A stretch of 58,463 nucleotides of DNA from an uncultured Alistipes sp. (GTDB lineage: Bacteria; Bacteroidota; Bacteroidia; Bacteroidales; Rikenellaceae). The stretch is taken from contig CAAGLB010000110.1 of assembly GCA_900770635.1 (NCBI GenBank), positions 1 to 58,463 of the forward strand. Direction: 5' to 3'. Shown piece after piece: positions 16,915 through 26,605 of this stretch (position 1 is its first letter; every line of letters begins with the position of its first letter). The notes under the pieces are model-generated. The model saw nothing but the letters and a program-made list of their open reading frames with translations, made no database searches and had not been told where the DNA came from. The position numbers were made by a program, and so were the translations under genes.

Positions 16915-18108
16915 ATGATATTACGTAAACAATTTTTGCAGCACGTGGGACAGACCTCACCAGCGCCTATGTTGGTGGAGGTGGCACGTGCCGAGGGCTC
17001 ATTCTTCTACACCCCCGAGGGTAAGCGCTACTTCGACCTTGTGGCGGGTGTGTCGGTGAGCAACGTGGGCCATGCCAACCACGAAGTTGTCGAGGCAGTG
17101 CAGAAGCAAGCCGCTGACTACATGCATGTTATGGTATATGGCGAGATGGTCGAGCGCCCACAGGTGGAGTATGCTCGACGCATTGCTGAGTTGCTGCCAG
17201 GCGAGCTCGACTGCGTCTACTTCGTAAACTCGGGCGCTGAGGCTGTAGAGGTAGCCTTGAAGCTCGCAAAACGTCATACGGGACGCACCGAGCTAATATC
17301 TATGCGTCGAGCATATCATGGCTCGACGCATGGCGCCATGTCGATGATGGGAGCCCCCGAAGGCGAGGAGTGGAAGGCAGAATTTAGACCTCTGCTTCCC
17401 GATGTTAAGTCTATCAATTTCAACTCGTTCGAGGACTTGGCTAAGATAACTGAGCGCACAGCAGGCGTGTTGTGCGAGGTTGTGCAGGGCGAGGCAGGAG
17501 TGCGACTCCCCAACCCCGAGTGGCTCAAGGCGCTGCGCCAGCGATGCTCGAAGGTAGGTGCGATGCTTATATTCGACGAGATACAGACAGGCATGGGACG
17601 TACTGGCGAAATGTTTGCCGCATCGAAGTACGGAATCGAGCCCGACATCGTCTGCTTGGCCAAGGCTTTTGGTGGCGGAATGCCCCTCGGCGGCGTAGCG
17701 TCAAAAAAGCAAATTTTAGATGATTTTACGCATAGTCCATGCTTAGGTCACATCACCACATTTGGTGGCCACCCCGTATGTTGTGCAGCAGGCCTTGCAG
17801 CACTCAACTACATAGTAAACAACAACATCGTAGAGCAGGTAGAGTGCAAAGGAGCTTTGTTCGAGGAGCTTGTTTCGAAGCACAAGAGAGTATTAGAAAT
17901 TCGTCGCTCGGGACTTTTGCTTGCTGTGGAGTTGGGCAAGTCGGAGTACCTCTACCGCCTCATGGAGATATTCAAAGAGATAGGCATCATGAGCGACTGG
18001 TTTTTGTATTGCGACACCGCCTTCCGCATCTCGCCACCACTAACCATCTCAGAGGCCGAAATCGAGGAGTGCTGCTCACTAATTTGCGAGGCGCTCGACA
18101 GGCTATAA
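16915..18108 (+). CDS. Class III PLP-dependent aminotransferase
   Basis: 397 residues of the acetylornithine/ornithine aminotransferase type. Visible signatures are YFVNSGAEAVEVALKLAKRHTGR, ISMRRAYHGSTHGAMS, IFDEIQTGMGRTGEMFA, and CLAKAFGGGMPLGGV with the PLP Lys, then TTFGGHPVCCAAG. The second substrate is uncertain; no arginine genes are nearby, so ArgD is only one option. It ends the cvpA-rsgA-trmH run and is followed by a strong terminator. Confidence 0.8.
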   Translation: MILRKQFLQHVGQTSPAPMLVEVARAEGSFFYTPEGKRYFDLVAGVSVSNVGHANHEVVEAVQKQAADYMHVMVYGEMVERPQVEYARRIAELLPGELDCVYFVNSGAEAVEVALKLAKRHTGRTELISMRRAYHGSTHGAMSMMGAPEGEEWKAEFRPLLPDVKSINFNSFEDLAKITERTAGVLCEVVQGEAGVRLPNPEWLKALRQRCSKVGAMLIFDEIQTGMGRTGEMFAASKYGIEPDIVCLAKAFGGGMPLGGVASKKQILDDFTHSPCLGHITTFGGHPVCCAAGLAALNYIVNNNIVEQVECKGALFEELVSKHKRVLEIRRSGLLLAVELGKSEYLYRLMEIFKEIGIMSDWFLYCDTAFRISPPLTISEAEIEECCSLICEALDRL

Positions 18109-18131
18109 CGGTTATTGGCAACAATCATAGG

Positions 18132-18170
18132 GAGAATAGAGAGAAGTATCTATTCTCTCTTTTTTGTTTT
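18132..18170 (+). terminator. Intrinsic terminator after the aminotransferase
   Basis: GAGAATAGA (18132-18140) and TCTATTCTC (18149-18157) form a 9-bp stem followed by TCTTTTTTGTTTT. It closes the cvpA-aminotransferase operon. Confidence 0.85.
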
Positions 18171-18192
18171 ACAAAAAAATTGACTATCTTTG
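18163..18192 (+). promoter_or_regulatory. Promoter of the flippase-amidohydrolase operon
   Basis: TTTG (18163-18166), 18 nt, TATCTTTG (18185-18192). The -33 box lies inside the T-tail of the preceding terminator, so termination and re-initiation are packed together. Transcription should start near 18199, 45 nt before the flippase ATG at 18244. Confidence 0.6.
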
Positions 18193-18243
18193 TGCGATTA
18201 AGCATGTGCGCACATTGCGCACGTATGCGAAAGTCCACAAACG

Positions 18244-19725
18244 ATGTTAGAAAAGTTAGCTAAACAAACCGCAATATATGGCATCAGCACGATTATAGTT
18301 CGCTTCCTGAACTATCTGCTGACACCCTACTACACCCGAATATTCGAGCAGGGCGAGTATGGCATAATCACCGACATTTATGCCCTCATTCCCTTTGCCC
18401 TCGTGCTCCTATCAATGGGCATGGAGTCGAGCTACTTCCGCTTCACAACACGTGCCGAGGAGGAGGGTGGCGACGTCAAAGCATCTAAGCGCAAGGTGTT
18501 TGCCACAACATGGGGCATAACATCGCTTGCTGCTGTCATCTTCTTTGCGCTCATCTGGACTCTCGACATGCCTATATCACGAGCTATGGGCGAGGCATAC
18601 GTTGCTCACCCCGAGTACGTAACCATCGTGGCAGCCATCGTCATGCTCGACATCTGGGCAATAATCCCCTTTGCACGCCTTCGTGAGGAGGGACGTGCCA
18701 TGCGCTTTGTGTTGCTCAAAGCCCTGAGCGTATTGCTGAACGTCACTCTCGCCATAGCATTTGGCATTGCTGGCCTCTACTCCTCGTCGTTTGGCGTTGG
18801 CTGGGTGCTTGTGGCTAACTTCATTGCCAGCCTCGTAACACTCATTGCCATACTCCCATCAACCGACAAGGTTGTGCCACGCATCGACTGGAAGCTACTC
18901 CGCAAGATATTCATCTACTCGCTACCACTGCTCATCAGTGGCATTGCGGGCACAGCCAACGAGTTTATCGACCGCCAGATGATTAAGTACCTCACGCCAG
19001 GTAGCGAGGCTGAGGCGATGGCCGAGCTTGGTGTCTATGGTGCGATAGTGAAGATTGCCGTTGTGATGACGCTCTTTACGCAGATGTATCGCCTTGCTGC
19101 CGAGCCCTTCTTCCTCTCGGGATTCAAGAAGGAGGAGTTCAAAGAGGCAAATGCTGCGGCGATGAAGTACTTCATATTGGCCTCGATGCTCATATTCTTG
19201 GGCATTGTGCTCTTCCGCGACATGTTTGCCCTTATCGTAGGCTCACGATTTAGAGAGGGCATCGACATACTCCCCGTAGTCCTCGCCTCGAATGTGCTTG
19301 GTGGCGTATGGCTCAACCTCTCGTTCTGGTATAAGCGTGAGGAGAAGACTAAGTTTGCAGCATACATCACCTTCTTGGGCCTTGCCGTAACCCTCGGTCT
19401 TAGCTTTGTGCTTGTGCCAAAGATGGGATTTAGGGGTGCTGCATGGGTACGCCTTGCAGCCGAGGCAGCAATGGTAGTGTGGAGCTATGCGATATGTCGC
19501 AAATACTACCCTATGCCCTACGACCTTAGGCGCATAGGCGAATACGTGCTGCTCACTGCCGTGCTCTATGCTCTCTCGGAGCTTGCACTACCCCACCTTA
19601 GCCACACACTATGGCTTGGTCTAAATGTTGTGCTCTTTGGCACGATGCTCATCTATGCCGTATGGCGTGAGAAGATTGATGTTAAGGGCCTTGTAAAGGC
19701 TGCTATTGGAAAGTTTATACGATGA
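18244..19725 (+). CDS. Polysaccharide flippase-like membrane protein (MATE/MOP)
   Basis: 493 residues with about twelve to fourteen hydrophobic helices. It begins KQTAIYGISTIIVRFLNYLLTPYYTRIFEQGEYG, the usual start of oligosaccharide flippase/MurJ-like transporters in Bacteroidota. It would move a lipid-linked saccharide across the inner membrane. It is outside the capsule-like operon, whose own Wzx is at 33837, so this may serve another glycan. Its last 4 nt overlap holB. Confidence 0.8.
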   Translation: MLEKLAKQTAIYGISTIIVRFLNYLLTPYYTRIFEQGEYGIITDIYALIPFALVLLSMGMESSYFRFTTRAEEEGGDVKASKRKVFATTWGITSLAAVIFFALIWTLDMPISRAMGEAYVAHPEYVTIVAAIVMLDIWAIIPFARLREEGRAMRFVLLKALSVLLNVTLAIAFGIAGLYSSSFGVGWVLVANFIASLVTLIAILPSTDKVVPRIDWKLLRKIFIYSLPLLISGIAGTANEFIDRQMIKYLTPGSEAEAMAELGVYGAIVKIAVVMTLFTQMYRLAAEPFFLSGFKKEEFKEANAAAMKYFILASMLIFLGIVLFRDMFALIVGSRFREGIDILPVVLASNVLGGVWLNLSFWYKREEKTKFAAYITFLGLAVTLGLSFVLVPKMGFRGAAWVRLAAEAAMVVWSYAICRKYYPMPYDLRRIGEYVLLTAVLYALSELALPHLSHTLWLGLNVVLFGTMLIYAVWREKIDVKGLVKAAIGKFIR

Positions 19726-20867
19726 AGTTTTCAGATATCATAGGTCACGACGAGCTTAAACGACGTCTTGCGCATCAGATAGATGCCGAGCGTGTGAGCC
19801 ATGCACAGCTCTTCACGGGCTTGGCGGGCTACGGCACGCTGCCCCTTGCATTGGCATACGTGCAGTATCTATTCTGCCCAAATCGTCACGATGGCGACTC
19901 GTGTGGCGTATGCCCCTCATGCCAGCAGCTCTCGGCATTGGCACACCCCGACCTACACTTTGTATTCCCTGTAAACAAACGTGAGAAGAAGTCGAACGAG
20001 GCAGTAATAAGCGACATGTTCCTGGATAAGTGGCGACAGATATGGAGCGACACTCAGGGCATCTTCACCGCTGAGGAGTGGTACTCGCGCCTCGACCTCG
20101 GCAAGACAATGAAGGGACTCATCACAGCTAAGGAGTCGGAGGAGATAATCAAGAAATTGCAGTTTAAGAGCTTCTCGTCGGAGTACAAGGCGATGATTAT
20201 ATGGCTTCCCGAGGCTATGAACCAAGAGGCAGCCAACAAGATACTCAAAATCCTCGAAGAGCCCTGGGAGAAGACACTATTCATCCTTGTGTCGGAGCAC
20301 CCCGAGCAGCTTCTCGCCACGATAACATCACGAACACAGGAGGTATGCGTACCTCGCATCGAGCCACACGTCCTCGAGCGTGTAGCCCTGGAGAGGGGCA
20401 AGCAGCAGATGGAGGCACACAACATGTCACGCCTCGCTGGTGGCTCGCTTCTCGAGCTACGAGCACTCATTGAGGGCAGCAGCGACGAGAGCCGCCACCA
20501 ATGTTTCGAGCTCTTCACACGCCTCATGCGTCTGAGCTACAATGATAAGCACCTCGAACTTTTCGAGTGGGCAGACGACCTCTCAGCACTCACACGTGAG
20601 AGCCAACGCCAGTTCTTCCTACATAGCGTACGCCTACTACGTGAGAGCTACATGATACACGCAGGCCTCGGCTCGATAAGCTACCTATGGGGCGAGGAGG
20701 CTGAGTTTTGTCGTAAGTTTGCGCCATACATCGGCAACCAAAACATCGAATTCCTCGTCGAGGAGATTGAGCGAGCAATGTTGCAAATAGCTCAAAATGG
20801 AGCACCCCGCATAGTATTCACCCACTTCGCCTTGGCAGTGTCGAAGCAGATAAACAGACTACAATAA
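19722..20867 (+). CDS. holB: DNA polymerase III delta' subunit
   Basis: 381 residues. It starts FSDIIGHDELKRRLAHQID and has a clamp-loader fold with the zinc-binding Cys cluster CPNRHDGDSCGVCPSC (about 46-64) and MNQEAANKILKILEEPWEKTLFIL, the conserved LKxLEEP core. The P-loop position reads GLAGYGTLPLA without the GKT/S, so it should not bind ATP, as expected for delta'. The SRC motif is SRTQEV. It overlaps folK by 1 nt. Confidence 0.85.
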   Translation: MKFSDIIGHDELKRRLAHQIDAERVSHAQLFTGLAGYGTLPLALAYVQYLFCPNRHDGDSCGVCPSCQQLSALAHPDLHFVFPVNKREKKSNEAVISDMFLDKWRQIWSDTQGIFTAEEWYSRLDLGKTMKGLITAKESEEIIKKLQFKSFSSEYKAMIIWLPEAMNQEAANKILKILEEPWEKTLFILVSEHPEQLLATITSRTQEVCVPRIEPHVLERVALERGKQQMEAHNMSRLAGGSLLELRALIEGSSDESRHQCFELFTRLMRLSYNDKHLELFEWADDLSALTRESQRQFFLHSVRLLRESYMIHAGLGSISYLWGEEAEFCRKFAPYIGNQNIEFLVEEIERAMLQIAQNGAPRIVFTHFALAVSKQINRLQ

Positions 20868-21364
20868 TGGCAGCGACAAGTGTAATACTACTCCTTGGAT
20901 CGAACGACAGCGAGGCAGCGAAGATTATTGAAAAGGCAATAGCTGTGCTCAACATTTCGGTGGGCGATGTTGTGAAACAGTCACGAGAGTATCGTTCTAA
21001 GGCCTACGGATTTACCTCGGAGCGAGAGTTTGTAAATCGTGCCGTTGAGCTAACGACAGAGTACGATGCCTACGAGGTGTTGCGCCGAATAAATTGCATT
21101 GAGGCACTCCTCGGCCGCAATAGAGATGAGGAGCGCAAAATAAGTGCAGAGCGCAATGAGGCTTATGCCTCACGACCTATCGACATAGATATAATTTTTT
21201 ATGACGACCTTACGTTTGACGATAGCAGGCTGACGATACCATACCATTTTTTGGACGAACGTGAGTATGCCCTGCGCCCCGTTGCAGAGATTGCTCCCGA
21301 CCGCCAGCATCCAGCACTAAGGCTCGCCCCACGCCAGATGTTGGAGCAACTAAATAAGCTATAA
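20867..21364 (+). CDS. folK: Dihydropterin pyrophosphokinase (HPPK)
   Basis: 165 residues with the HPPK pattern: LLLGSND at the start, SREYRSKAYGF, FVNRAVEL, GRNRDEERKI, and SRPIDIDIIFYDD with the Mg-binding Asp pair, then PYHFLDEREYALRPVAEIAPD. It attaches pyrophosphate to 6-hydroxymethyl-dihydropterin in folate synthesis. It starts at the stop codon of holB, indicating translational coupling. Confidence 0.9.
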   Translation: MAATSVILLLGSNDSEAAKIIEKAIAVLNISVGDVVKQSREYRSKAYGFTSEREFVNRAVELTTEYDAYEVLRRINCIEALLGRNRDEERKISAERNEAYASRPIDIDIIFYDDLTFDDSRLTIPYHFLDEREYALRPVAEIAPDRQHPALRLAPRQMLEQLNKL

Positions 21365-21374
21365 ACACAAGATT

Positions 21375-21929
21375 ATGAGATATTTAACCAAGATACTAAC
21401 AATCCTCATCGTGCTTCTCGGCCTAAGTTCATGTTTCAAGGACGAGAAACAGGGTACACTATTCCGAATTGCTGTCTACTCGCAGAACGTGAGCAGCGAT
21501 CCTATACTCAAAACCACCACAGAACTCCAAGCCTACGCCTTCTATGTCGACGAAAATAGCAAGTGGGAGGTTAAGACATGGGAGGATGCCCTCAACGCAA
21601 CGATAACAAACAAGGATAAGAGCTCGGTGAGTCGCAACAACCCCGATGTAATAGGCACATGGAATAGCGAGGCCGAGTATCAAATAGAGATGGGGCTATG
21701 GTCGCACACGGTATTTATGCTTGTTGTGGACACTGTAAACAAGGTCTACGCCACACGCCTATATACAACACCTATGAACCTGCCTATAACCCACACACAG
21801 CTACACCTATATGCGTGGCGTAAGTCGGGCTCGGCAACAGGCTGGGATGTTGTAAACCCTTTCCCCGACGAGGAGCGTGAGCCACTTGTGCCAAGCGACG
21901 ACAATAACGACAACGAAATGCAAGAATAA
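21375..21929 (+). CDS. Small lipoprotein of unknown function
   Basis: 184 residues with a lipoprotein signal (LTILIVLLGLSSC, lipidated Cys at 20). The mature part has alternating strands (LFRIAVYSQNV, LQAYAFYVDENSKWEVK, YATRLYTTPMNLPITHTQLHLYAW) and an acidic, low-complexity tail (DEEREPLVPSDDNNDNE). I do not recognise the family. It lies between folK and the Ig-like lipoprotein and is probably co-transcribed, suggesting an outer-membrane or periplasmic partner of those proteins. Confidence 0.6.
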   Translation: MRYLTKILTILIVLLGLSSCFKDEKQGTLFRIAVYSQNVSSDPILKTTTELQAYAFYVDENSKWEVKTWEDALNATITNKDKSSVSRNNPDVIGTWNSEAEYQIEMGLWSHTVFMLVVDTVNKVYATRLYTTPMNLPITHTQLHLYAWRKSGSATGWDVVNPFPDEEREPLVPSDDNNDNEMQE

Positions 21930-21933
21930 CGAG

Positions 21934-24045
21934 ATGAAATACAGAGATATATCACAACGCATAACATCGGCACTTTCGGCAGCCATCATACTGCTCTTTG
22001 GCGCTGCGCTATTCACGAAGTGCGCCTCTACGATGACACCTACGGGAGGCCCTAAGGACACTATACCTCCTGTCATCGTGAGGATAACGCCCGACAACTG
22101 CTCGACAAACATCGACACGCTGCACCCACCAAAGATCTATGTCGAGTTTAACGAGTATGTGCAGATCAAGGATTTACAGAAGGAGCTATACACCTCGCCA
22201 GCGATGAAGAAGCAGCCATCGGTGGTGCGTCGTGACAAGGGCATAATAATCACAATCAAGGATACCCTGCGCCCCGACATCACTTATGCCATAAACTTTG
22301 GCTCATCTATCGCAGACAACAACGAGGGTAACCCTCTGCATGGCATGCGCTATGTCTTCTCAACAGGCGACACCATCGACTCGATGTATATGTCGGGATA
22401 TACCGCCGACTCGTACAAGGCCGACTCGGTGAGCAAGTCGTTCATCTACTTCTTCATCGCCGACTCGGTGGACACCCCATCGGAGTACGACTCGACAATG
22501 TTCAAGTATAAGCCTCATGTCATAGCTCGTGCCGAGAAGAACGGTATATTCATTGCGCAGAACCTAAAACCTGTGAACTACCGAATATATGCCTTCGAGG
22601 ATACCAACAACAACATGATGTATGAGCCATCTGTCGACCAGATAGGCATCCTCGACACAGTATATAACCCACGCTACATGCCAGGATTCAACATCTGGTA
22701 CGACTCGTTGCGCCACTACCCTTCGGCCGATCCACAGCTCTACTTCCGCATGTTCATGGATCGTCGATTTACTCGTCAGGTGCTATCGAGCCACGAGCGT
22801 CCATCACGCCATAAGGCTATGCTCTACTTCGGCTCGGCAAATCCCGAGGTGACAAAGATAGAGTTCGACTCGATACCTTCGGACAAGGTGATCTACGATC
22901 CGCAGACCGTAGGCAAGGATACCGTAGCATTGTGGTTCGACATAGATGCCGAGGAGCTTCCCGACACAATCAAGGGTACGATAACCTACTTCAAGCACGA
23001 CTCAGTAAACAACCTTGTGGAGAGCAGCGACAAGCTACGCTTAGCATGGAAATATACCGAGTCGAAAGAGGAGCAGAAGGAGCGTGAGCGTCTGGAAAAG
23101 GAGCGTGAGCGTGCCGAGAAGAATGGCGAGAGCTGGGTGGAGCCCGAGAAGAAAAACCCATTTAAGGTGACCATGCCTACCTCGGGCGAGGTGAACAAAG
23201 ATAAGCACATCGACCTCGAGTTCGACTATCCACTCACCAAGTTCGACTCGGCAGCGATAACACTGACGATGACCACCGAGCAGATAACAGAGCCACAAAA
23301 GGTTGAGTATCACTTCATTCAGGACACACTCAACAGGCGCAAATATCAGCTACGTGCCAAGTGGGAGCCAAAGGCAAAATATGAGCTCGTGATACCTGCG
23401 GGAGCGTTCAACAACGTTGCACGCGAGCAGAACGACACGCTGAAATACACCTACAATGGCTCTGATCCTGAGAAATATACGTTGCTAAACATCAATGTCG
23501 TGGGCAGCAAGCCCAATGCAAGCTATATCGTGCAGCTGACAAATGCTCAGGGTAAGATGCAGAAGGAGATTCGTGGCGTGAAGAATGGAAGCTACCGCTT
23601 CGAATATGTCAACCCTGGCGACGTGATGATACGTGTGGTTGAGGACCTTAACAACAATGGCAAATGGGACACCGGCGACATGGTGCTTATGCGCCAGCCC
23701 GAGCGCACCGAGATTTACAAAAACGATGAGGGCGTGGAGATTATCGCTACAAAGGCCAACTGGGAGTTCGACGTGGAGGTAGACATGAGCAAGCTCTTTG
23801 CACCAATCAGCATGGAGTCAGTCATACAGATGCTAAACGACCGTGAGGACGAGCGACTCAAAAAGCTATCGGAGGATATGGCCAAGCGACGCCAGGAGGA
23901 GCAGAAGAAGGGCAACCAGCAGGGTGGCGGCTTCGGCTTCGGTGGCATGGGCGGCATGGGCGGCATGGGCGGAGGCCTAAGCACCAACACAGGTGGCACA
24001 AGCGGCGGCATGCGCTCAGGAACAGGAAACATGAATATGCGTTAA
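21934..24045 (+). CDS. Lipoprotein with bacterial Ig-like (SbsA-type) domain
   Basis: 703 residues from the ATG at 21934, chosen because it places a signal peptide correctly (LSAAIILLFGAALFTKCAS, Cys about 32); the frame is open further up to 21877 inside the previous gene. Residues about 35-140 are the SbsA Ig-like domain seen in many Bacteroidota lipoproteins (TGGPKDTIPPVIVRITPDN...LHPPKIYVEFNEYVQI). A second such unit begins near residue 400. The C-terminus is low complexity, with a charged stretch followed by Gly/Met repeats (three copies of GGMGGM-like units from GGCATGGGC DNA repeats at about 23941-23970). It likely sits in the outer membrane. The next gene starts at its stop codon. Confidence 0.75.
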   Translation: MKYRDISQRITSALSAAIILLFGAALFTKCASTMTPTGGPKDTIPPVIVRITPDNCSTNIDTLHPPKIYVEFNEYVQIKDLQKELYTSPAMKKQPSVVRRDKGIIITIKDTLRPDITYAINFGSSIADNNEGNPLHGMRYVFSTGDTIDSMYMSGYTADSYKADSVSKSFIYFFIADSVDTPSEYDSTMFKYKPHVIARAEKNGIFIAQNLKPVNYRIYAFEDTNNNMMYEPSVDQIGILDTVYNPRYMPGFNIWYDSLRHYPSADPQLYFRMFMDRRFTRQVLSSHERPSRHKAMLYFGSANPEVTKIEFDSIPSDKVIYDPQTVGKDTVALWFDIDAEELPDTIKGTITYFKHDSVNNLVESSDKLRLAWKYTESKEEQKERERLEKERERAEKNGESWVEPEKKNPFKVTMPTSGEVNKDKHIDLEFDYPLTKFDSAAITLTMTTEQITEPQKVEYHFIQDTLNRRKYQLRAKWEPKAKYELVIPAGAFNNVAREQNDTLKYTYNGSDPEKYTLLNINVVGSKPNASYIVQLTNAQGKMQKEIRGVKNGSYRFEYVNPGDVMIRVVEDLNNNGKWDTGDMVLMRQPERTEIYKNDEGVEIIATKANWEFDVEVDMSKLFAPISMESVIQMLNDREDERLKKLSEDMAKRRQEEQKKGNQQGGGFGFGGMGGMGGMGGGLSTNTGGTSGGMRSGTGNMNMR

Positions 24046-24980
24046 TGATGATGAAGAGATCAAAGATAGCAACCTACGTGGCGATACTCTCGCTGCTGAT
24101 GACAATATGTGGAGCAATGAGCGCCTCGGCACAGCACACACTCACCTTGGTGGGTGGCGCTGGAGCATCTTATGCCCGCTTCTATCCCACAGAGCAGACA
24201 AAATGGATGTGGGGCACCCAGAGCTATGGCCTCGCATGGCGCTACTATAGCGACAAGCCTCGCTTTGTTGGCGCTGTGGGTGTCGACCTCGAGTATATGG
24301 AGCGAGGATTCTTCATGGGATATACCTATACGTCGGAGTATGTCGACGACAAGGAGATACGCCACTACAAATTCTATCGTCGTGACGTGCAGTCGCTGAT
24401 GCTACCTATCGTATGGCAGCCACACTTCTACCTCGCAAAAAACCGATTACGACTATTTGTCGAAGCAGCATTTGTGCTGTCGTTCAACATATCGTCGCAA
24501 TATAGCTATGAGAACAACGTCTTTCCTGCGGGCAAATACGAGTGGAAGGTGCCTCGTGACAACCGCTTTGGCTACGGCCTCTTGGGCGGAGCAGGCTTTG
24601 CGGTGCTTGTTGGCCAGATGGAGATAGGCTTCAAGGCACGCTACAACTTCGGCTATTCCGACCTCATGAAGAACCGAAACAAGTACTACTCCAACTCGAC
24701 AGATGGCCGTGAAAACCCATTCTACTACTCGCCATTACGCTCGCCTGTCGACAACCTTACATTCTCACTAACATTGGGTTGGCGATTCAACAAGCGAGGC
24801 TTCGACGAGTGGTTTGTCAAGCGTCCCGATCGCACCCAACGCCTCGACGGCTTCAACTTCAGCAGCGCTACTAACCAGGCAGGTGGTGGTCGCCCAGCTG
24901 GCGCAAGCGCAGGCACAGGTGGTGGCCGCCCAGGCAACACAGGAGCAACACGCCCAGGAGCGCAGACACAACGACGATAA
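24045..24980 (+). CDS. Outer-membrane beta-barrel protein, uncharacterised
   Basis: 311 residues with a signal peptide (AILSLLMTICGAMSASAQ). The mature part shows amphipathic strands with aromatic girdles (WMWGTQSYGLAWRYYSDK, FVGAVGVDLEYMERGFFMGY, QMEIGFKARYNFGYSDLMK, NLTFSLTLGWRFNKRGF), consistent with a small outer-membrane barrel of the porin/PorT-like type. The end is a Gly/Ala/Arg/Pro-rich low-complexity tail after about residue 275. It overlaps the Ig-like lipoprotein stop by 1 nt, so the two may form one envelope complex. The start may be either of the next two Met codons. Confidence 0.6.
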   Translation: MMMKRSKIATYVAILSLLMTICGAMSASAQHTLTLVGGAGASYARFYPTEQTKWMWGTQSYGLAWRYYSDKPRFVGAVGVDLEYMERGFFMGYTYTSEYVDDKEIRHYKFYRRDVQSLMLPIVWQPHFYLAKNRLRLFVEAAFVLSFNISSQYSYENNVFPAGKYEWKVPRDNRFGYGLLGGAGFAVLVGQMEIGFKARYNFGYSDLMKNRNKYYSNSTDGRENPFYYSPLRSPVDNLTFSLTLGWRFNKRGFDEWFVKRPDRTQRLDGFNFSSATNQAGGGRPAGASAGTGGGRPGNTGATRPGAQTQRR

Positions 24981-25018
24981 AAGATTGAAAAAACGTAAAT
25001 AACTAAAACAGAGATACT

Positions 25019-25357
25019 ATGGATTCAACACGTCAACAAAAGATTGCACGACAGATTCAGCGTGACATTGCTGAGATACTACAAAAGGATTTGGCCGATG
25101 CGCTACGTGGCTCACTCGTGACAGTAACCACAGTGCGTGTATCGCCCGACTTGGCATACGCAAAGATCTACATCAGCATCTTCCCATTTGAGCGTAGCGA
25201 GCAGGTGCTAAACACCATCAAGGAGCAGGGCTGGTTGGTGCGCAAGCTCCTCGGCAGCCGCATACGCAACCAGCTCAAGATTGTTCCTGAGTTGGAGTTC
25301 TTCATCGACGACTCGTTGGAGTATATCAACAACATCGACAATCTGCTCAGCAAGTAG
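25019..25357 (+). CDS. rbfA: Ribosome-binding factor A
   Basis: 112 residues, normal size. Opening RQQKIARQIQRDIAEILQKDL, then VTVTTVRVSPDLAYAKIYISIF and RSRIRNQLKIVPELEFFIDDSLEYINNIDNLL match RbfA's KH-like fold (SRIRxQL in the helix, PELxFxxD at the end). It assists 16S 5'-end maturation in the 30S subunit. It precedes the FtsX-like permease by 20 nt. Confidence 0.9.
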   Translation: MDSTRQQKIARQIQRDIAEILQKDLADALRGSLVTVTTVRVSPDLAYAKIYISIFPFERSEQVLNTIKEQGWLVRKLLGSRIRNQLKIVPELEFFIDDSLEYINNIDNLLSK

Positions 25358-25377
25358 CAGAGCATAGGGCACATAGC

Positions 25378-26586
25378 ATGAACATCGAGAGGAGATTATT
25401 GTGGTTTAACTTCTCACGCCGCTACATGTTCTCGCCGAAGTCACACTCGGTGATTAACATCATAGCGATGGTGAGCGTAGTGGCTGTGGCAATACCCACA
25501 GCAGCCATGATCATTCTCTTGGGCATGTTTGGGGGCATAAGCCGCACCATCGACAAACTCTACTCGTCGGTAGATGCCGACATCGAGATTATTGCCTCAC
25601 GAGGCCAAACTTTCGGCAGCGAGGCCATAGATTTGAGCGATATACTCGATATTGAGGGTGTGGAAAATGTTGCTCCCTATATCGAGCAGAACATTGTGGC
25701 AGCCACCACACAGCATCGCACAACGCTGACACTCAGAGGCGTAGATAGCACCTACTGCGATGTGCTGCCCATCAACGACTTTGTCATACGTGGCTCAGTG
25801 GGCAGCATCGCCTCAGGAGGCATTATCTTGGGCACGTCAGCGACACACACGCTGGGAGCGCAGAGCATAGGCTATCCCGTAGAGCTATATGCCCTCAACC
25901 GACGACAGCTATCGTCGCTGCTTCCGACAACGGGATTTACCCACAAGAGGGCCGAGGTGGCGGGCGTGGTGAGCATAAATGCCGACATTGATGCAAAGTA
26001 TGCTCTTGCCAACCTACAATTTACGCAGAGCCTACTCAACTACAAAGGTCGCCTATCGGGCATTGCCGTGAGGCTAACCCCAGGCAGCGACCACAACGCC
26101 ATGCAGCGCATGATAGCGAATGTCGTTGGCGACGAGTTCAAGGTGCGAACACGCAACGAGAAGAGCGCATCGCTAAATGCGCTGATACGCCTCGAGCGCT
26201 TCGCCATAATAGTCATAGGCTCGCTAATAGCCATAGTCGCAGCGTTCTCGATAGTGGGTGCTGTGGTGATGCTGATAACAGATAAGCGCCGTGACATAGC
26301 CACACTACGAGCTATGGGCAGCAACAGTCGGCTCATACGCAACATATTCGTAGGCGAAGGCCTACTACTCACGCTCACAGGCTGCATAATAGGCATCGTT
26401 GTGGGCATCGGCTTTGTCATGGGCCAACAACACTACGGATGGGTGAAGATCCCTGGCAACATGGTCTTCGAGAGCTATCCCGTAGAGCTAACAACACCCG
26501 ATGTTGTGATGGTGGCGGGCGTGATAATATGCGCAGGATGGATCATCTCACGCATAACAGTTGGGACTAAGCTACGCAGAGAATAG
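25378..26586 (+). CDS. FtsX/LolC-like ABC transporter permease
   Basis: 402 residues. It begins RLLWFNFSRRYMFSPKSHSVINIIAMVSVVAVAIPTAAMIILLGMFGG, the typical N-terminal helix of lipoprotein-releasing permeases, followed by a large periplasmic MacB-PCD-like domain and three C-terminal helices (FAIIVIGSLIAIVAAFSIVGAVVMLIT; LLLTLTGCIIGIVVGIGFV; VVMVAGVIICAGWIISRI). ITDKRRDIATLRAMGSNSRLIRNIFVGEG is the FtsX-fold signature. It probably extracts lipoproteins with a LolD-like ATPase encoded elsewhere. It sits directly after rbfA, an order often seen in Bacteroidetes. Confidence 0.8.
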   Translation: MNIERRLLWFNFSRRYMFSPKSHSVINIIAMVSVVAVAIPTAAMIILLGMFGGISRTIDKLYSSVDADIEIIASRGQTFGSEAIDLSDILDIEGVENVAPYIEQNIVAATTQHRTTLTLRGVDSTYCDVLPINDFVIRGSVGSIASGGIILGTSATHTLGAQSIGYPVELYALNRRQLSSLLPTTGFTHKRAEVAGVVSINADIDAKYALANLQFTQSLLNYKGRLSGIAVRLTPGSDHNAMQRMIANVVGDEFKVRTRNEKSASLNALIRLERFAIIVIGSLIAIVAAFSIVGAVVMLITDKRRDIATLRAMGSNSRLIRNIFVGEGLLLTLTGCIIGIVVGIGFVMGQQHYGWVKIPGNMVFESYPVELTTPDVVMVAGVIICAGWIISRITVGTKLRRE

Positions 26587-26605
26587 GCAGTTATAATATA
26601 TAAAT